Of a DNA stretch of 64,000 nt, positions 42,745 through 52,847 are shown in pieces. This stretch comes from Shinisaurus crocodilurus (Eukaryota; Chordata; Lepidosauria; Squamata; Shinisauridae): contig CM037878.1 in assembly GCA_021292165.1 (NCBI GenBank), positions 11,152,857-11,216,856 of the forward strand, read 5' to 3'. The translations under genes were made by a program, and so were the position numbers. The notes beneath the pieces are model-generated. The model made no database searches, was not told where the DNA came from, and worked only from the letters and a program-made list of their open reading frames with translations. Every line of letters begins with the position of its first letter. Position 1 is the first letter of the stretch.

Positions 42745-42988
42745 AATTTATTTATTTATTCTATTTATACCCCGCCTTTTTTTCCTGCAAGGAACCCAAG
42801 GCGGCTGACATAATCCTCCTCCTCCTCTCCATTTTATCCTCACAACAACCCTGTGAGGTAGGTTAGGCTGAGAGGCAGTGACTGGCCCAAAGTCACCCGG
42901 TGAGTTTCATGGCCGAGCGGGGACTAGAACCCGGATCTCCCGAGTCCCCAGTCCAACACTCTCACCACGACGCCACGCCGGCTCTCAG
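42745..42988 (-). mobile_element. tRNA-headed SINE S1, minus orientation
   Basis: The plus strand reads from the (attt) tail through tttcctgcaaggaacccaag gcggctg to the B and A boxes near 42930-42980. Confidence 0.85.
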
Positions 42989-43245
42989 AAGATCAGAAGT
43001 CAGAAGATCAAATCTGCATGGTCAGGGCTTCCAACACGGACTCATGCTGGCTGCCAAGCAATCCGGAGAACCTGAACTCTCACAAATAAGCAAAGTGTCT
43101 AGTCCTTGTGATAAAAGCGTGAAGAGAACTCCCAATGCATAGTTGCCAGTTAGACAGAGGTCTGGATGGAGCTTTTAGGGTGGGGGTGGTCTGAATGGGG
43201 TGCTAAGGGATTATTAGCACAGATTTGAGTCCGCTCACCTTGTGT

Positions 43246-43326
43246 GTCATAGAATCATAGAATCATAGAAAAGTAGAGTTGGAAGGGGCCTACAAGGCCA
43301 TCGAGTCCAACCCCCTGCGCAACGCA
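43246..43326 (-). mobile_element. CR1-like 3' tail
   Basis: The plus strand reads (catagaat)n, gagttggaaggggcctacaa ggccatcgagtccaaccccc, the shared CR1/5S-SINE tail. No head is present. Confidence 0.7.
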
Positions 43327-43912
43327 GTGTCGTCCCGTCCCCCCCGCAGTTCCATTCACTCTGTGTTTTTCTCATCGAAACAAACTTCCTGCCGTTAGTA
43401 ACTAAAACAGGCTGAATTCTAAATGAAAGGACAATATAATGTCCTTCACAATCCAAAAGCAATCCATTAAGACCCCCCCCTATTATTATTTGTAAATATA
43501 ACAGAAACAAAAAAAGAAAGTGGTGGTGGGGAGACACAAAAGAGGAAAAAAATATTCCTTAGATTGATGAGAAAAGCAAAAGTAGCAGTGTTGGAGCTCC
43601 CGGATCATGGCCCGGGGAGACTTTGAGACTTTGGAAAACTGGGGTCCATTTTACCGCACAGAAAAAGAACACAACTCAAGTGAAGGGTGGCGTTGCGTTG
43701 CTGGCTTCTCACATGCAAGGCCCCATAATGACACTTCGGGGTCAGCGTCAAAAAACGCAAGAGCGAAGGGCCCGCTCCCACGTTGCGAAGTGATATGAAT
43801 AATTACACCTGTCTACACAAATATCATATGTGAAGGTTTAACACAGTGACCTGGCTGACACGTTACGATAAGCCACTGCAGGTTAATTCACCCACAGGGC
43901 ACAGAGACATGC

Positions 43913-44127
43913 ACCGGCCGCCATTTTGAATATGCAAGCCACGGCAAGGGTGCACCATGGCTCGTGTTGTGCGAACCCAGCCGCCATGGTTAATTTGAGG
44001 GTTAAATATGGGTTGTTTGAGGGTTGTGTAACCCTCAAATAACCCATGACACCCGGGATTGCATGACACGACAAGCCATGGTGCGGCCCCACTGTGGCTT
44101 GCATATTCAAAATGGTGGCCACCACAT
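43913..44127. mobile_element. Foldback element (family B type)
   Basis: The left arm ggccgccattttgaatatgc aagcca pairs with tggcttgcatattcaaaatg gtggcc. The centre ttgagggttgtgtaaccctc aa is also palindromic. The family core (cgacaagccatggtgc / caccatggctcgtg) is present. Confidence 0.7.
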
Positions 44128-44257
44128 GTCCCGGAGCTCCGCTGGTGAAGAAACACACAGTCGCTTATCATGATGTGCGAACTGGCCCGGTACAATGCCA
44201 CTGATGTGCATGGCACCTTACAGAGTGCCACCGGCAAATATCGTAGGAATCTAAGAA

Positions 44258-44560
44258 GAGCCCTGCTGGATCAGACCCAGGGTCCATCTAGTCCAGCATT
44301 CTGTTCACGCAGTGGCCGACCAGCTGCCCCAATGGGAAACCCACAAGCAGGACATGAGTGCCACAGCACGTGGAAAGCTAAGCAGGGTCAGGCCTGGTTG
44401 TTACTTGGATGGGAGACCCCTCCTCTAGTTTCCTGCATTGAGCAGGGGGTTGGACTCAATAGCCTTGTAGGCTCCTTCCAACTCTATGATCTATGACATC
44501 TATGAAACCTTCCTGCCCATGTTCCTCAGCAACTGGTGTACGCAGGCAGGGCTCTGCCCC
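44258..44560 (-). mobile_element. CR1 3' UTR fragment interrupted by a 5S SINE
   Basis: The plus strand reads agagccctgctggatcagac, catctagtccagcattctgt, ..aggacatgagtgccacagca, then the SINE, then tgcccatgttcctcagcaac tgg. It is the reverse of 10370-10535. Confidence 0.75.
44377..44511 (+). mobile_element. 5S rRNA-derived SINE with CR1-like tail, 5' truncated
   Basis: It starts gtggaaagctaagcagggtc aggcctgg (5S-derived), then cttggatgggagaccc, cctgcattgagcagggggtt and the tail ctatgatctatgacatctat. Confidence 0.8.
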
Positions 44561-45124
44561 CAAGGACGTTGTTGGAATGCTCCTGCAATATTGTTAAATT
44601 GTAACATGGCCATCACCATGTCGAGAGCTTTTACGGAGTAACTCCTAAGAGTGCCAGCCTAAGAGAATTGGGAAGTTCCCAGTTTATTGCAGCCACGAAC
44701 TGCTTAGGTGGCACGAAGCATGCTGCTTCCTCTCAGCTGCACTATGATCATACTGACCTACCTTGCAAGGCTGTTGTAACAGTTACTGAATGGCAGCTAT
44801 TCATCCCTTGGCTTTCTCCCGTGTTAGTCCATTCAGAGACACCACTGGGGTAAGGACTACATCTGCTCCCTGCCCTGGCTGACGTGAGCCACTGAGAATC
44901 TGGAGGTGACCACGGTCTCGGGTCTGCAGCGGCACGCACAAACCTCTGGCCCGCCAAACCATGTATTGGGGCTGGCTGGCTGTTTGGCAATCCCCCTGTA
45001 TTTGCCGTCCCAGACAGGCAGAAAAGTCAGGGGGCTTTTGAGACCCTACCGGGCTGCCATATATGGCTGGCGGGACAGTGGTTTTGACGGTTCACAAGCC
45101 TGCACTATCTACATTCTGCCATGC

Positions 45125-45260
45125 CCTAACGCAGGGGCGGGCAACTTGGTGCCTTCCAGATGTCTTGGATGACAACTCCCATCAGCTCCACCCAGCATGT
45201 CCGATGGTCAGGGATTCTGGGAGTCATCACCCAATGCCTCTGGAGGACACGCCTGCTCTG
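45125..45260. mobile_element. hAT-type foldback MITE, old copy
   Basis: caggggcgggcaacttggtg, then cttccagatgtcttggatga caactcccatcag, and the mirrored ctgggagtcatc..cctctggagg. A distant relative of the family-A core. Confidence 0.6.
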
Positions 45261-45445
45261 ATGGGAGCAACAGAAGCTGAATCTAGGGCAGGGCTGTGCG
45301 TATCGGAGCGCTCTCCAACGCATACGCACCCCAACCTATTCTACTTGTGTCGTTTTGAGGACTTTACCGAAAAAATCACTGATCAGCACAACCTAGAAGA
45401 AAATGTGCAAGGCCACCTAATGCTTTAAAGATAACTCCACCTAAT

Positions 45446-45613
45446 CCTGTGGCTCACGCTGGCTCAGCTTGTCTGAGTGTGGAAAGCTAAGCAGGGTCAG
45501 GCCTGGTGATTACTTGGACGGGAGACCCCTCCTCTAGTTTCCTGCACTGAGCAGGGGGTTGGACTCGATGGCCTTGTAGGCGCCTTCCAACTCTATGATC
45601 TATGAAATCTATA
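45446..45613 (+). mobile_element. 5S rRNA-derived SINE with CR1-like tail, near full length
   Basis: Plus-strand order: cctgtggctcacgctggctc, agcttgtctgagtgtggaaa gctaagcagggtc, ttacttggacgggagaccc, then the CR1-like tail and (ctatgaaat). About 168 bp. Confidence 0.82.
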
Positions 45614-45728
45614 ATCCCTCCTTAACCCCTCAGATATTTTATCTGGCTGCTCTTTGCCTTGCTCAGGAAAGCAAATCCGATGGTCTCATCTCACTCATAA
45701 ATCACAGCTGCTGAGCAAGGTTGGAGAT

Positions 45729-45871
45729 CCACAGATCACAGAGTTGGAAGGGGCCTACAAGGCCATCGAGTCCAACCCCCTGCTCAGTGCAGGAAACTAG
45801 AGGAGGGGTATCCCATCCAAGTAATCATCAGGCCTGACCCTGCTTAGCTTTCCACGCTCAAGACAAGCTGA
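45729..45871 (-). mobile_element. 5S rRNA-derived SINE with CR1-like tail
   Basis: The reverse of 45446-45613 and only about 115 bp away, so the two would form a hairpin. It ends at acgctcaagacaagctgag. Confidence 0.8.
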
Positions 45872-46173
45872 GATTGCAATGGCATGGGAGAATAGTCAAC
45901 CAAGTCCACTCTCCCAATGGGCCAATAGGTTGTGGTCACTCGCACTGAGACACAACTCCAGACTATGCCAACGGGTAAACCATTTTTAGGAGATATGGCG
46001 ACCGTGGATTAAACATTTGAACTTGAATAAAGACCCAAAATGGCCACTGGAAACGCATTGCTCTTTATGGAAAGACTTGTTAAACTGATGTACTGCATGC
46101 ACTGAGCCGAACCCCAGTTTATTCAGGAAAAAGGTCTTAATGGGTTTAATGGGATTTGCTCCTTAGTTAGTAA

Positions 46174-46309
46174 GGGCGAAATCCTATGCACGTTTAGCCA
46201 GAAAAAAAGGCCTACAACTCCCAGCATGCCCCAGCCAGCTATGCTGGCTGGGGCATGCTGGCAGTTGTAGGACTTTTTTTCTGGCTATAAACGTGCACAG
46301 GATTGCGCT
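46174..46309. mobile_element. TTAA-type foldback MITE
   Basis: Arms gggcgaaatcctatgcacgt ttag and ctataaacgtgcacaggatt gcgc enclose the palindrome core cctacaactcccagcatgcc. Right flank TTAA (46310-46313), left flank GTAA. It lies just downstream of the CAPN10 stop and may be in its 3' UTR. Confidence 0.7.
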
Positions 46310-46662
46310 TTAAGTATGCTTAGGAATTGCAACCACATTCCTAAAAGTCTCACAGGCCAACTGTCTCCAAATATTAATTTCCTCTTCCACCGTTTAAGAC
46401 ACCTAATGTAAACCAAGGTTTTTAGAGGGTTTTTTTGGTATTGGCTTGGCTATGTTCTTTGTTTGTCCTCTTGCTGCTTCAATGGAGCTATGCCCTTTTT
46501 TTTTACTGGTTTTCCTGCTGGCTTTACTGTATATTAACATGTGATGGTTTCTTATTAAGTTATTTTTAAGACAGCCACTTTGGCTTCTTTGGTGTGATGA
46601 GACGACAAGGACTGATGTTCTAAAAAAATAAATATATATATACTTAATTGATATCAAATTAT

Positions 46663-46729
46663 TTAATTAAACATGACACTCACCTCTCGCAGCCTTTGCC
46701 CCAAGGTCTCCTTGCTCCGAATGCTTTTT
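46663..46729 (-). CDS. CAPN10: CAPN10 last coding exon
   Basis: It starts after cttttccccag and encodes KSIRSKETLGQRLREVSVMF N, then TAA at 46665-46663. It aligns with the calpain-10 C-terminus (..QEMLGQFLQEVSVM.. in human). The first base completes the AG left by the previous exon. No convincing polyadenylation signal is near; an AATAAA complement lies at 46118-46123. Confidence 0.9.
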
Positions 46730-47085
46730 CTGGGGAAAAGCAAACACAGACCTATTATTACATCAAAAGACAAGATTTGTGGTGTGATTTTGGACCTTTC
46801 TAGAGTATTTGGGGGATCGTTTGGTCCTATGAGAAAGTGATGGATTTGCACTGTTTTTATGGTTATTACTGTTTTAACTTTGATATTTTTATAGAATTGT
46901 AATATTATTGCTGATGTAATTATATTTTTAACTTTTGTATTTTTTCTATTTATGTTTTAACTATACCAATTTTAATGTTGTGTAAAGTTGCCTTGAGTCC
47001 CTGTACTGGGAAAAAGGTGGGATGATGATGATGATGATAAACACCTGCCTGAAACCCTGGAGAGCCGGTGCCAGTCAAGATAACC

Positions 47086-47167
47086 CAGTGTTCTCCAACC
47101 TTGGGTCCCCAGATGTTTTTGGCCTACAACTCCCAGCATGCCCCAGACCCAAGGTTGGAGGACACTG
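47086..47167. mobile_element. Family-A MITE, 82-bp deletion form
   Basis: CAGTGTTCTCCAACC at the left, GGTTGGAGGACACTG at the right, most of the right arm deleted; TSDs AGATAACC (47078-47085) and CGATAACC (47168-47175). Confidence 0.85.
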
Positions 47168-47175
47168 CGATAACC

Positions 47176-47470
47176 CACACTCACGGGTTGAGTATGGGTT
47201 GCGTGTGAATTGCCGTTGAACCATGGGTTGTCATGTTGTCTGAAGCAGCTAGCTGCGCTAAGAAGCCATGGCTTGTTAACCACGAGCAACCCATGAAGAG
47301 AACTCAGGGTATGTCGTTCGGTTGTGAACTGTGGCTTGTTCACCATGGTTCGTTACTGCGGCTGGGTTCAGACAATACGGCAACCCACGTTTCAACAACC
47401 ACGGTTGAGTCCCAGTACTGGGGGAAAAGGTGGGTTATAAATAAATATAATAATAATAATAATAATAATA

Positions 47471-47517
<47 letters not shown>

Positions 47518-47710
47518 AATAATAATAATAATAATAATGAGGATGATATTTCTGGGGGCTTGGGGTTTATTTTGCAACACGAAGTCAGCAGCAGGAGTTA
47601 TCGTACATTGTTATTCCACACAAGTAGCTCCTTCATAAGGAGCCGCGGTTCAATGACAACCCACACTCAACCCCTGAGGGTTGGTTATTATCGTGTTGTC
47701 TGAACCCGGC
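47176..47710. mobile_element. Family-B foldback pieces around a microsatellite
   Basis: Pieces such as acccacactcacgggttgag, atgggttgtcatgttgtctg, gttcagacaatacggcaacc and gacaacccacactcaacccc, with a microsatellite between them. The order suggests one or two insertions, but ends were not resolved. Confidence 0.5.
47445..47540 (+). repeat. (AAT)n-(GAT)n-(AAT)n microsatellite
   Basis: A compound run of aat, then gat, then aat triplets. It causes Asn/Asp and Ile frames that are not genes. Confidence 0.95.
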
Positions 47711-47911
47711 CAGCAAAAGGCAGCTTCCCAGGTTCCTATGTTAGAGTGGTCACTGCCCACGGGGGTACACACACTCATTTCTTTGTGTCCAAGGAAACAT
47801 TTGGGCCAAAAATGGGGCTTTATATGAAAAACACTTCAGACGAGACAGGCACTCAAGTCCTTCTCTTGCGGATACATTCATCTAGCTGAACAGAAGGAGG
47901 CGTAGCTTTAC

Positions 47912-48117
47912 CTGTCTATTTTGGTTGCTACGATCACTGTGAAGTTGCCTTCCGTATCAGGCAAGTACGTCGACGGGACAACGGCGTAATTCCCTGAAGG
48001 CAGTCGGCACAGGTGGCTTACTTCCTGGGAGTAGCAATGAGGTACGCAACTAACCACCGGCTCCAAGTGCAGGAAAGAAGCTGGAGGCATTTTCACGTTG
48101 TTGTTATCGCTGGGGAC
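47912..48117 (-). CDS. CAPN10: CAPN10 exon, second C2-like domain (part 2)
   Basis: 206 bp from ...cttttag|GTCCCC to GACAG|GTAAAG. It encodes [40 protein letters not shown] and [11 protein letters not shown]. The [14 protein letters not shown] block is the C2-like beta-sandwich end and closely matches human calpain-10. Phase 0 to 2. Confidence 0.95.
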
Positions 48118-49016
48118 CTAAAAGGATTGTAGACTGATTAGAAGATTCTCCCGTGATCTTACGATATATATGTCAGGCATCTCCCCCTTCAGTCAACAGC
48201 TGCATTCAGTCATAACACAAATCCTGAACCTGAGCCTGCCCACAAAATGCTGGCAAGTCAGGATCTGAAACCACAGCTTGAAGCTGGTTTGCAAACCATT
48301 TGTAAACCACAGTTTGTGCTAACCGTGGTTTGCCGTTATGTCTGAATTCACAAACCACTGACAAAATGCAGCTGGGCGCGCTGGGTCTGCCTCAAGAGGC
48401 TGCTGCATCGTGGAGACGGGAGTGAACTATTTCAGAAGCAGAGTCCTGAGAAGATGGGAAACACAAGCAGACAAGCCGCTCCAAACTATGGTTGGCCTGT
48501 TGAACACCCGGAAGCTCAAACTGTGTTGTGTGGGTTCTTAATTACGGTTTCCACAAACCACAATTTCGCATCAGATCTGAACACAGCCAGGGTAAGTTCC
48601 AAATATCATCCGGACAGTATGGTGTCAGTATTACACTCCAGTCCAAGGAGATGTGAACAAACGTAAAGATCCAGAACCACCCCAACAGTTCGACAGAGGC
48701 ATAAGCAGAGTTCCACTTCCCCCGCCCCTTTCCCAGAGTTCCACTTGGTTTTTACTTAAAGGGAAAGTAACACATTAACCATCAGTAAAGGCAAAGTTTA
48801 AGGCAAACTGTAAGTTAACAGAAGATTAAAACAGATTCTAATTACTTAGCACATGAGTCCCCCCAGCTGAGGAGGTACAGGGGCTATACCCAAAGGAATG
48901 TGCCCAAGCAATTGCAGCTCAGCGGCTTTCAAAGCTCTCTCTTTTCTCTCCCATCCTTTTTCATTCATTTCATACTTTCTGTCTTCAGAGAACACTTTGC
49001 ATGTTGACCTGCCCAA

Positions 49017-49130
49017 GAAGAAACCCCCGTGTCTCCAGATGTTTTGGACTTCAACTCCCAGTATTCCTGACCATTGGCCATGCTGGCAGGGTCTTCTGGG
49101 AGTTGAAGTCCAAAGCCTCTGGAGATCTAC
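49017..49130. mobile_element. hAT-type foldback MITE, relative of family A
   Basis: tctccagatgttttggactt caactcccag is mirrored by ctgggagttgaagtccaaag cctctggaga. Confidence 0.65.
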
Positions 49131-49402
49131 CATCCGCCCACCCTGTTTTAGGGTGTATCCTCCATTTTATATCAGGCACACACTGGTTAGGTCTCTTGGG
49201 GCTTCTCTGTGACCCATCTTGAACTGGAGACTAAGACACCTGTGTATTGCAAGGGAAGATGGGTAGTGGTGGGAAAACTGCCTTTCAGGGAAGCTTGTCC
49301 ACCATCACTGATCGCTCCATTAAGAAAGATGGAGAAAGTGGGTAGAGAAGTTTGTTCCACCTCTCCTAATACAGCATTAGATAGCCATGCATTTGTCCAG
49401 TG

Positions 49403-49537
49403 CAGTGTTCTCCAACCTCGGGTCCCCAGATGTTCTTGGCCTACAACTCCCAGCATGCCCCAGCCAGCATAGCTGGCTGGGGCATGCTGGGAGTTGTAGG
49501 CCAAAAACATCTGGGGACCCGAGGTTGGAGAACACTG
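49403..49537. mobile_element. Family-A foldback hAT MITE, full length
   Basis: 135 bp; TSDs GTCCAGTG (49395-49402) and GTCCAGCG (49538-49545). It lies in a CAPN10 intron. Confidence 0.9.
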
Positions 49538-49963
49538 GTCCAGCGGAACTCCGCAGCAGTCAGTTCTAGGCCTGGCTTCTCCAACATGGTGCCCGTTGGA
49601 GCACACCTCTCCGGCTGCGAACCAAGCTTCCTGCCCCTCCAGATTTAATTTCTCAAGATCTGTCTTTCATGTTTTGAACTGGGCAGGGTTGCATGCCGGC
49701 AACTTTCCCTCGCTGCAACTGTGTGAACCCGGCCCAGTACGTAAACCCAGGATGTATTCATTTAGCCCAGATGGAACCTCTGGGCCAGTGAGACTGTGGG
49801 GGCCCAAATCCGGCACGCGCAGCCGGGAAAGGGACCCTTGTCCGTGACCCTGGAGAGGCACCGCCAGTCAGAGGGTCGACGGTACCGGGAAAGACGGACC
49901 CATGCTCTGACCCAGTCTAAGGAACTCAAGTTCCCCCTCGGCAGTCGCTAACCTAAATCCTAC

Positions 49964-50219
49964 CTGGAAGATATGGAACCCTATCGGGCGGCACTTGTTA
50001 TCCGGGCAGTGCTGGCGGAGGGCGACCTTGATGCTGCCCTGCCCCACGCCGGCCGGGACAGACAGGGGGAAGCAGGGGTTCCTGTGAAAGGAGGGGAAGT
50101 TCCGGCTGCCCCCTGCGCTCTGCCCTTTCCTCCAGCACCCCTCCAGGTGGGCCGTCTCCCACTCGCCTCCTGGGAGCTCTTCACGGATGCTGTTATCCGC
50201 CTGGGGCAGTTTGATCTCA
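49964..50219 (-). CDS. CAPN10: CAPN10 exon, second C2-like domain (part 1)
   Basis: 256 bp from ...ttttggtag|T to CAG|GTAGGA, phase 2 to 0. It encodes [38 protein letters not shown], then IGFHIFQ. The GxWxxGxSAGG.RN motif marks the start of a CBSW/C2-like domain and repeats the one in exon 53131-52848, showing the duplicated domain typical of calpain-10. Confidence 0.95.
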
Positions 50220-50573
50220 CTACCAAAAGGGAAGACGAGAGGTGTGGGGAGGAGGACGACGACGCGGGGAAGATCGGGCGGGGGGGAGAGAAAGGAGAGA
50301 GAAGAACAAGAGGTTACACGGCCTGCGGTTTCTCGAGTTGCAATACGGAGTATATAACGCCGTTGGCCGTTTTCCACGTTCCTGGTTCGGTATTGGCTGC
50401 GCAGAAAGCGTCGCCGGGAGAGGTAAGCATCTGTTTGGAGACAGGCATACTGTAGAGGTTAAGAGCATAAGCCGTGACTTGGGAAGCGCCCCCCCACCCC
50501 ACCCCCGTTCAAATCTCCCCTTCACCATGAACTCACTGGGGGTAGACTTACACCACAGCCTTAAAGTAGTTAA

Positions 50574-50711
50574 GGGTACAATCCTACGCATGTTTAGACA
50601 GGAAAAAAAAGTCCTACAACTCCCAGCATCCTCCAGCCAGCATGGCTGGCTGGAGGATGCTGGGAGTTGTAGGACTTTTTTTCTCTGTCTAAACAAGCAT
50701 AAGATTGCACC
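50574..50711. mobile_element. TTAA-type foldback MITE
   Basis: Arms gggtacaatcctacgcatgt ttagacagg and ctgtctaaacaagcataaga ttgcaccc. Core ctacaactcccagcatcctc cagccagc in inverted pair. Left TTAA (50570-50573), right decayed to CTAC. Confidence 0.72.
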
Positions 50712-50958
50712 CTACGCTGACATCCTACTTTCCCAGGAATCCCCGAGAACAGGCGCTGTTACAGTTTTATCTCCTGGGGCACCCCGCCCCCCCCCAACTA
50801 TTCAAAGTGAGACAGTCCCCACACACACCCTGCGCTGCTTCTCCACCTGCCCGGCCCGCCCACCCCCCAACACCAACTGGTCAGACGTCCCATAACGTGG
50901 GTTGATGCGCCACCTCCGACCCCATAAAAAGAGAGCCGCCTGGACCGGTTATGCTTTC

Positions 50959-51498
50959 TGTGGAGAAAGCCAACCTAAGCCCCCTGCCTGACACACACAC
51001 ACTCACCAAGGAGGGGGGAAGGAGACCCAGGGGGGGGGGAGACAGCCAGTCTCCACAGATGACAAAGGGGACAAACAACATCTGCATAGAATCACCCCAG
51101 GGGGGAAGGCAGGAAGCATCCCCAGGTTTGTCAATGCTCTCGCATATCAGCCCCGTCTACATAAGACTTGAATACCTCGCCAGAGCAGACACTTCGGCAC
51201 CCATAAGAAATGGCCACTCAACACCATAGGATGGGACCATTAAGCAAGTGGCTTCAAAGGGACCCCATCCCACGGGGGGGAAGGCGTCACCCCACCTGAC
51301 CCAAAAGGCCGCCCCTCAGGGAGGGTGGCAACCCACCTGATTGGCAACCCACCTGATTACGGAGGGAGGGGCTACCTGAAACACCAAGGTATAAAACACC
51401 CTGCGCAAGGGAACTGGGTTGTTGGACCTGATCAACAATCTTGCCCCATGCCTGGGGTAAGGGAACGAAGGATCAGCAACCCCGGGTAGCCACACCCG
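50959..51498 (+). mobile_element. 5' part of the solo-LTR family, truncated
   Basis: It follows 24432 and 32934 closely from TGTGGAGAAAGCC to gcaaccccgggtag, including the TATA block (ggtataaaacacc, 51388). It stops before the tandem array and runs straight into the MITE arm at 51499. Confidence 0.8.
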
Positions 51499-51563
51499 GC
51501 ATGCCCCAGCCAGCGGGAGTTGTAGGCCAAAAACATCTGGGGACCCGAGGTTGGAGAACACTG
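51499..51563. mobile_element. Right arm of a family-A MITE beside the captured CAPN10 segment
   Basis: From gcatgccccagccagcggga, gttgtaggccaaaaacatct to GGAGAACACTG at 51563. The left arm is replaced by the LTR. The sequence after its end (CCGTAGAC...) is the one found behind the MITE at 1739. Confidence 0.82.
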
Positions 51564-51692
51564 CCGTAGACAATGCTGAGCTGGACAGACCAATGGCCTG
51601 GCTCCATGTAAGGGAGCTTCCTGTGAAGCCAATGGCAAGATTTCTCGCCCCACCCCCGGCCACCTCCCCCATTTCCCTTCGGATGGATGCAC

Positions 51693-51895
51693 CTGAGGGA
51701 GATTCTTCCACTGGAGAAGACCCGAAGCAGGAAGTTCCCCTCAGCATCGTTCAGGAAGGTGCTGGGGACGACAAGGTAATACCCAGGAGAAAGGTTGCAA
51801 TGCAGGTGCACCTCCCGATTGTAGGAGTGACAAACAGTGCCCGAAATCGGGGGCGCAGAGAGGGTCTTCGGGAGGTTGAACTGTTTCTTCTCGAC
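51693..51895 (-). CDS. CAPN10: CAPN10 exon, end of first C2-like domain; source of the captured fragment
   Basis: 203 bp from ...ccctccag|GTCGAG to CTCAG|GTGCAT, phase 0 to 2. It encodes [41 protein letters not shown] and [13 protein letters not shown]. It matches the human calpain-10 order (NLPRVLS..PVAGT..HLRCELSPGYYLAVPSTF). The last 27 bp (51693-51719) and the donor reappear at 1871-1899. Confidence 0.95.
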
Positions 51896-52847
51896 CTGGA
51901 GGGCGGGAAAAGTCAACAAAGGTGAAAAGACAACAGACCACTTGGGGGGCGGGGGAAACAACACTCAGGTGCATGTCGCATTTTCACACATTTCGTTTTC
52001 ATTGTTTACTGGGGAGAATGAGGGGGGGGTGTTATAAAGAATTGTTGGCGATGCTTGTAGGGGCTGCGAGAACCGAGAACTTGGAAAAATGCCCAAGGCA
52101 TCTCGTTTTGGAGATACCTGGATAGAATACGGTCGGTTGCGCTAGCGGAGAAACTAGCCTGCCGCTTTCGTGTGGCTAGAGGAGAAATAAAGAAAGATAA
52201 TTTTGTAACAACTTGGTACCCATTCTTAATGGTTTTCCCAGAACTGAATGGTGAAGATGCACCTCCAACTAATAAGCTGGATTTCTGGCAAAGGCGTAGT
52301 AGATTCTAATCTGGCATAGATTTCGGACCAATTAATAATAGATACAGTCATGCCTTGGATTGAGAGCATAAATCGTTCCGGAAACGTGCTTGTAATCCAA
52401 AACACTCTTATATCAAAACGAACACACACACCCCAAAAAAAAAATTGGTAGAGAGATTTTTAATTTAAGCCGTACTGCAGTACTTGTATTGCAAGACGAC
52501 GCTTGTATATCAAGTAAAAAAATATTAAATAAATATTTAAAAATTTGCTTGTCTTGCAAAACGCTCTCAAACCAAGTTACTTGTAATCCAAGGTATTACT
52601 GTATAATATTTTAATTGTGTTATTTACAGATGTATGAACAATGTTGTGTATGTGACTGTATTTAACATATTGCTACAATTTGTTCGTTTTCGGAATTGTT
52701 ATTGTTGAAAAACGCAAATAAAAAAAATAAAAATATATATTTTTCACGCATCTCTGCAATCCTGAGGGCTAGAAACTTTTTTTGTTGTTGTTGGTAAAAT
52801 AAAATAATCCCAACAACACACTATCGTCCAGCTAACCTTCAAATTAC
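51896..52847 (-). other. CAPN10 intron
   Basis: Contains a Tigger-like element (52345-52601). Bases 51900-52340 and 52605-52847 show no repeat that I recognise. Confidence 0.7.
52345..52601. mobile_element. Tigger-like (pogo/mariner) MITE
   Basis: Ends CAGTCATGCCTTGGATTGAG and TTGTAATCCAAGGTATTACTG, with TA on each side (52343-52344, 52602-52603). The same family occurs at 56999-57251. Confidence 0.85.

Larger units (their letters stand above)
14604..46662. other. Intergenic region between CYP2 exon 1 and the CAPN10 3' end
   Basis: About 32 kb without a supported host gene. It is a mosaic of transposons (listed separately) and one processed pseudogene. The stretches in which I can name nothing are 14610-15130, 15700-16080, 18810-19320, 20080-20960, 22330-22850, 24000-24080, 25480-25890, 34090-35080, 38040-38370, 39015-39510, 40930-42740, 43000-43240, 43330-43860, 44560-45120 and 45872-46170. 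Some of these are probably old repeats. Confidence 0.7.
46730..47911 (-). other. CAPN10 last intron
   Basis: Contains a LINE-like tail with gtttgaatg repeats (46976-47045), a shortened MITE (47086-47167), family-B foldback pieces and a long (AAT)/(GAT) microsatellite (47445-47540). Bases 46760-46970 and 47715-47905 are unassigned. Confidence 0.7.
48118..49963 (-). other. CAPN10 intron between the two exons of the second C2-like domain
   Basis: Holds a palindrome-rich stretch with aaaccacagtttgtg and accgtggtttgcc (48290-48600), a hAT-type foldback (49017-49130) and a full MITE (49403-49537). Bases 48605-49015 and 49550-49960 show nothing I can name. Confidence 0.7.
50220..51692 (-). other. 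CAPN10 intron with LTR and MITE remnants
   Basis: Holds a TTAA-type foldback (50574-50711), the 5' half of an LTR (50959-51498) and the right arm of a MITE (51499-51563) joined to it. Bases 51564-51692 are the unique intron part that was copied to 1739-1872. Bases 50220-50570 and 50712-50958 are unassigned and antisense-open by chance. Confidence 0.8.

Noticed and set aside
47233..47703. Asn/Asp-rich protein
   Set aside because: It is a microsatellite translation within foldback repeats.
50242..50895. 217-residue plus-strand frame
   Set aside because: It is antisense to a CAPN10 intron and contains a TTAA-type MITE; no domain was found.
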